A DNA stretch of 6,954 bases from JAVKBW01 sp964352715 (GTDB lineage: Bacteria > Pseudomonadota > Alphaproteobacteria > UBA8366 > Aestuariispiraceae): assembly GCA_964352715.1 (NCBI GenBank), contig CAYGSU010000115.1, positions 1 to 6,954 on the forward strand, given 5' to 3'. The notes beneath the pieces were generated by a model. It saw nothing but the letters and a program-made list of their open reading frames with translations. It was not told the DNA's origin and did no database searches. Positions 6,593 to 6,954 of this stretch are shown in pieces. The stretch's first letter is position 1. Every line of letters starts with the position of its first letter. The position numbers and the translations under genes were made by a program.

Positions 6593-6954
6593 GCCACAAC
6601 ATTCCCCGGCGCGAACGGGTCCACCCACGCCGCCGCCGGATGTTCTTCGACACGCGCGACAAGCCGCGCCAGAAAGGTCCAGCAGCCGTCATCATGCACG
6701 ATGTGATGGGTCATCACCCCGGTCGGACGGTCGATAACAGACCCCGGCGGCGCGGCGCGGCGGGTGGCGAGATGCCGGATCAGGCGGTCGAGAACCGGGC
6801 CGTCGCCCAGATAGCCGCGATGGCCCCGCCAGAAGATCGGATCGACCTGGGTGTCGATCACCACGGGGTCGGTCGACGGCGCCTCCGGGTCGCCATAGGT
6901 GGACAGAAAGGAAAGACCGGCCTGTTTCAACGCCGCGCGATGGGCATCGGCGAT
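6589..6954 (-). CDS. Polysaccharide-deacetylase-like protein, C-terminal part (5' end outside window)
   Basis: This frame is open from the right edge of the window to a TGA at 6591-6589 and gives 121 residues; the start lies outside. The visible part includes a block reading PTGVMTHHIVHDDGCW at about residues 84-99, followed by an amphipathic helix and the ending WVDPFAPGNVVA. From memory, the HH-x-VHD-x-x-W block near the C-terminus is typical of a bacterial polysaccharide deacetylase subfamily (NodB-like carbohydrate esterase fold), in which a late His-containing motif contributes to the active site. The metal-binding D and H-x-x-x-H motifs would lie upstream and cannot be checked. If the call is right, the enzyme would remove N- or O-acyl groups from a glycan. 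Its stop overlaps the GTG start of the next gene by 4 bp, so the two genes are probably cotranscribed and translationally coupled. The family call rests on one motif block and is moderate; another metal-dependent hydrolase is possible. Confidence 0.55.
   Translation of the reverse strand: MADAHRAALKQAGLSFLSTYGDPEAPSTDPVVIDTQVDPIFWRGHRGYLGDGPVLDRLIRHLATRRAAPPGSVIDRPTGVMTHHIVHDDGCWTFLARLVARVEEHPAAAWVDPFAPGNVVA
6603..6607 (-). promoter_or_regulatory. Putative ribosome binding site for the 6592 GTG start
   Basis: On the minus strand GGGGA is followed by 10 nt and then GTG at 6592-6590. The match to the Shine-Dalgarno core is modest. Together with the 4-bp stop/start overlap, it favours this GTG over the upstream in-frame GTG at 6628. 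Confidence 0.4.

Noticed and set aside
6216..6706. Overlapping frames of 143 codons (plus strand) and 159 codons (second minus frame)
   Set aside because: Both shadow the two-TM gene and the end of the deacetylase-like gene. Neither has a ribosome site or a plausible domain, and the chosen frame fits the 4-bp overlap pattern seen elsewhere in the operon.

Overview
The window is about 7 kb of GC-rich bacterial DNA (roughly 60% by eye). It carries six genes packed head to tail on the minus strand, with GTG used freely as a start codon. Gene style, GC content and the protein types suggest a Gram-negative alphaproteobacterium. This is an inference; nothing in the window fixes the taxon. No RNA gene, insertion sequence, CRISPR array, attachment site or origin was seen.

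In transcription order (high to low coordinates) the genes are: (1) the C-terminal 121 residues of a polysaccharide-deacetylase-like protein, 6954-6589, cut by the window edge; (2) a 165-residue protein with two membrane segments and a soluble C-terminal domain that may be PH-like, 6592-6095; (3) a 630-residue ABC ATPase in which two OppD/DppD- and OppF/DppF-type nucleotide-binding domains are fused, 6069-4177; (4) a 650-residue periplasmic substrate-binding protein of the SBP_bac_5 (peptide/nickel/oligosaccharide) family, 4180-2228; (5) a DppB/OppB-type permease, 2215-1217; (6) a long DppC/OppC-type permease, 1220 to the left edge, missing at most a few residues.

Genes 3-6 form a complete importer of the peptide/opine/nickel class. 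The binding protein delivers ligand to the two-permease channel, and the fused ATPase supplies both ATP sites. The substrate cannot be read from the sequence. Peptides are the default for the family, but the long binding protein and the long permease also resemble members of this class that import oligosaccharides. A deacetylase at the head of the gene string fits a carbohydrate or amidated-glycan substrate at least as well.

Every gene junction is tight. Three junctions share 4 bp (6589-6592, 4177-4180, 1217-1220) and the other two have gaps of 25 and 12 bp. The six genes are therefore probably one transcription unit whose promoter lies right of the window and whose terminator lies left of it. 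No stretch over 300 bases lacks a gene. The long plus-strand open frames are antisense shadows and are not annotated. I found no clearly undescribed system. The most interesting context is the uncharacterised membrane protein and the deacetylase-like gene coupled to the transporter.
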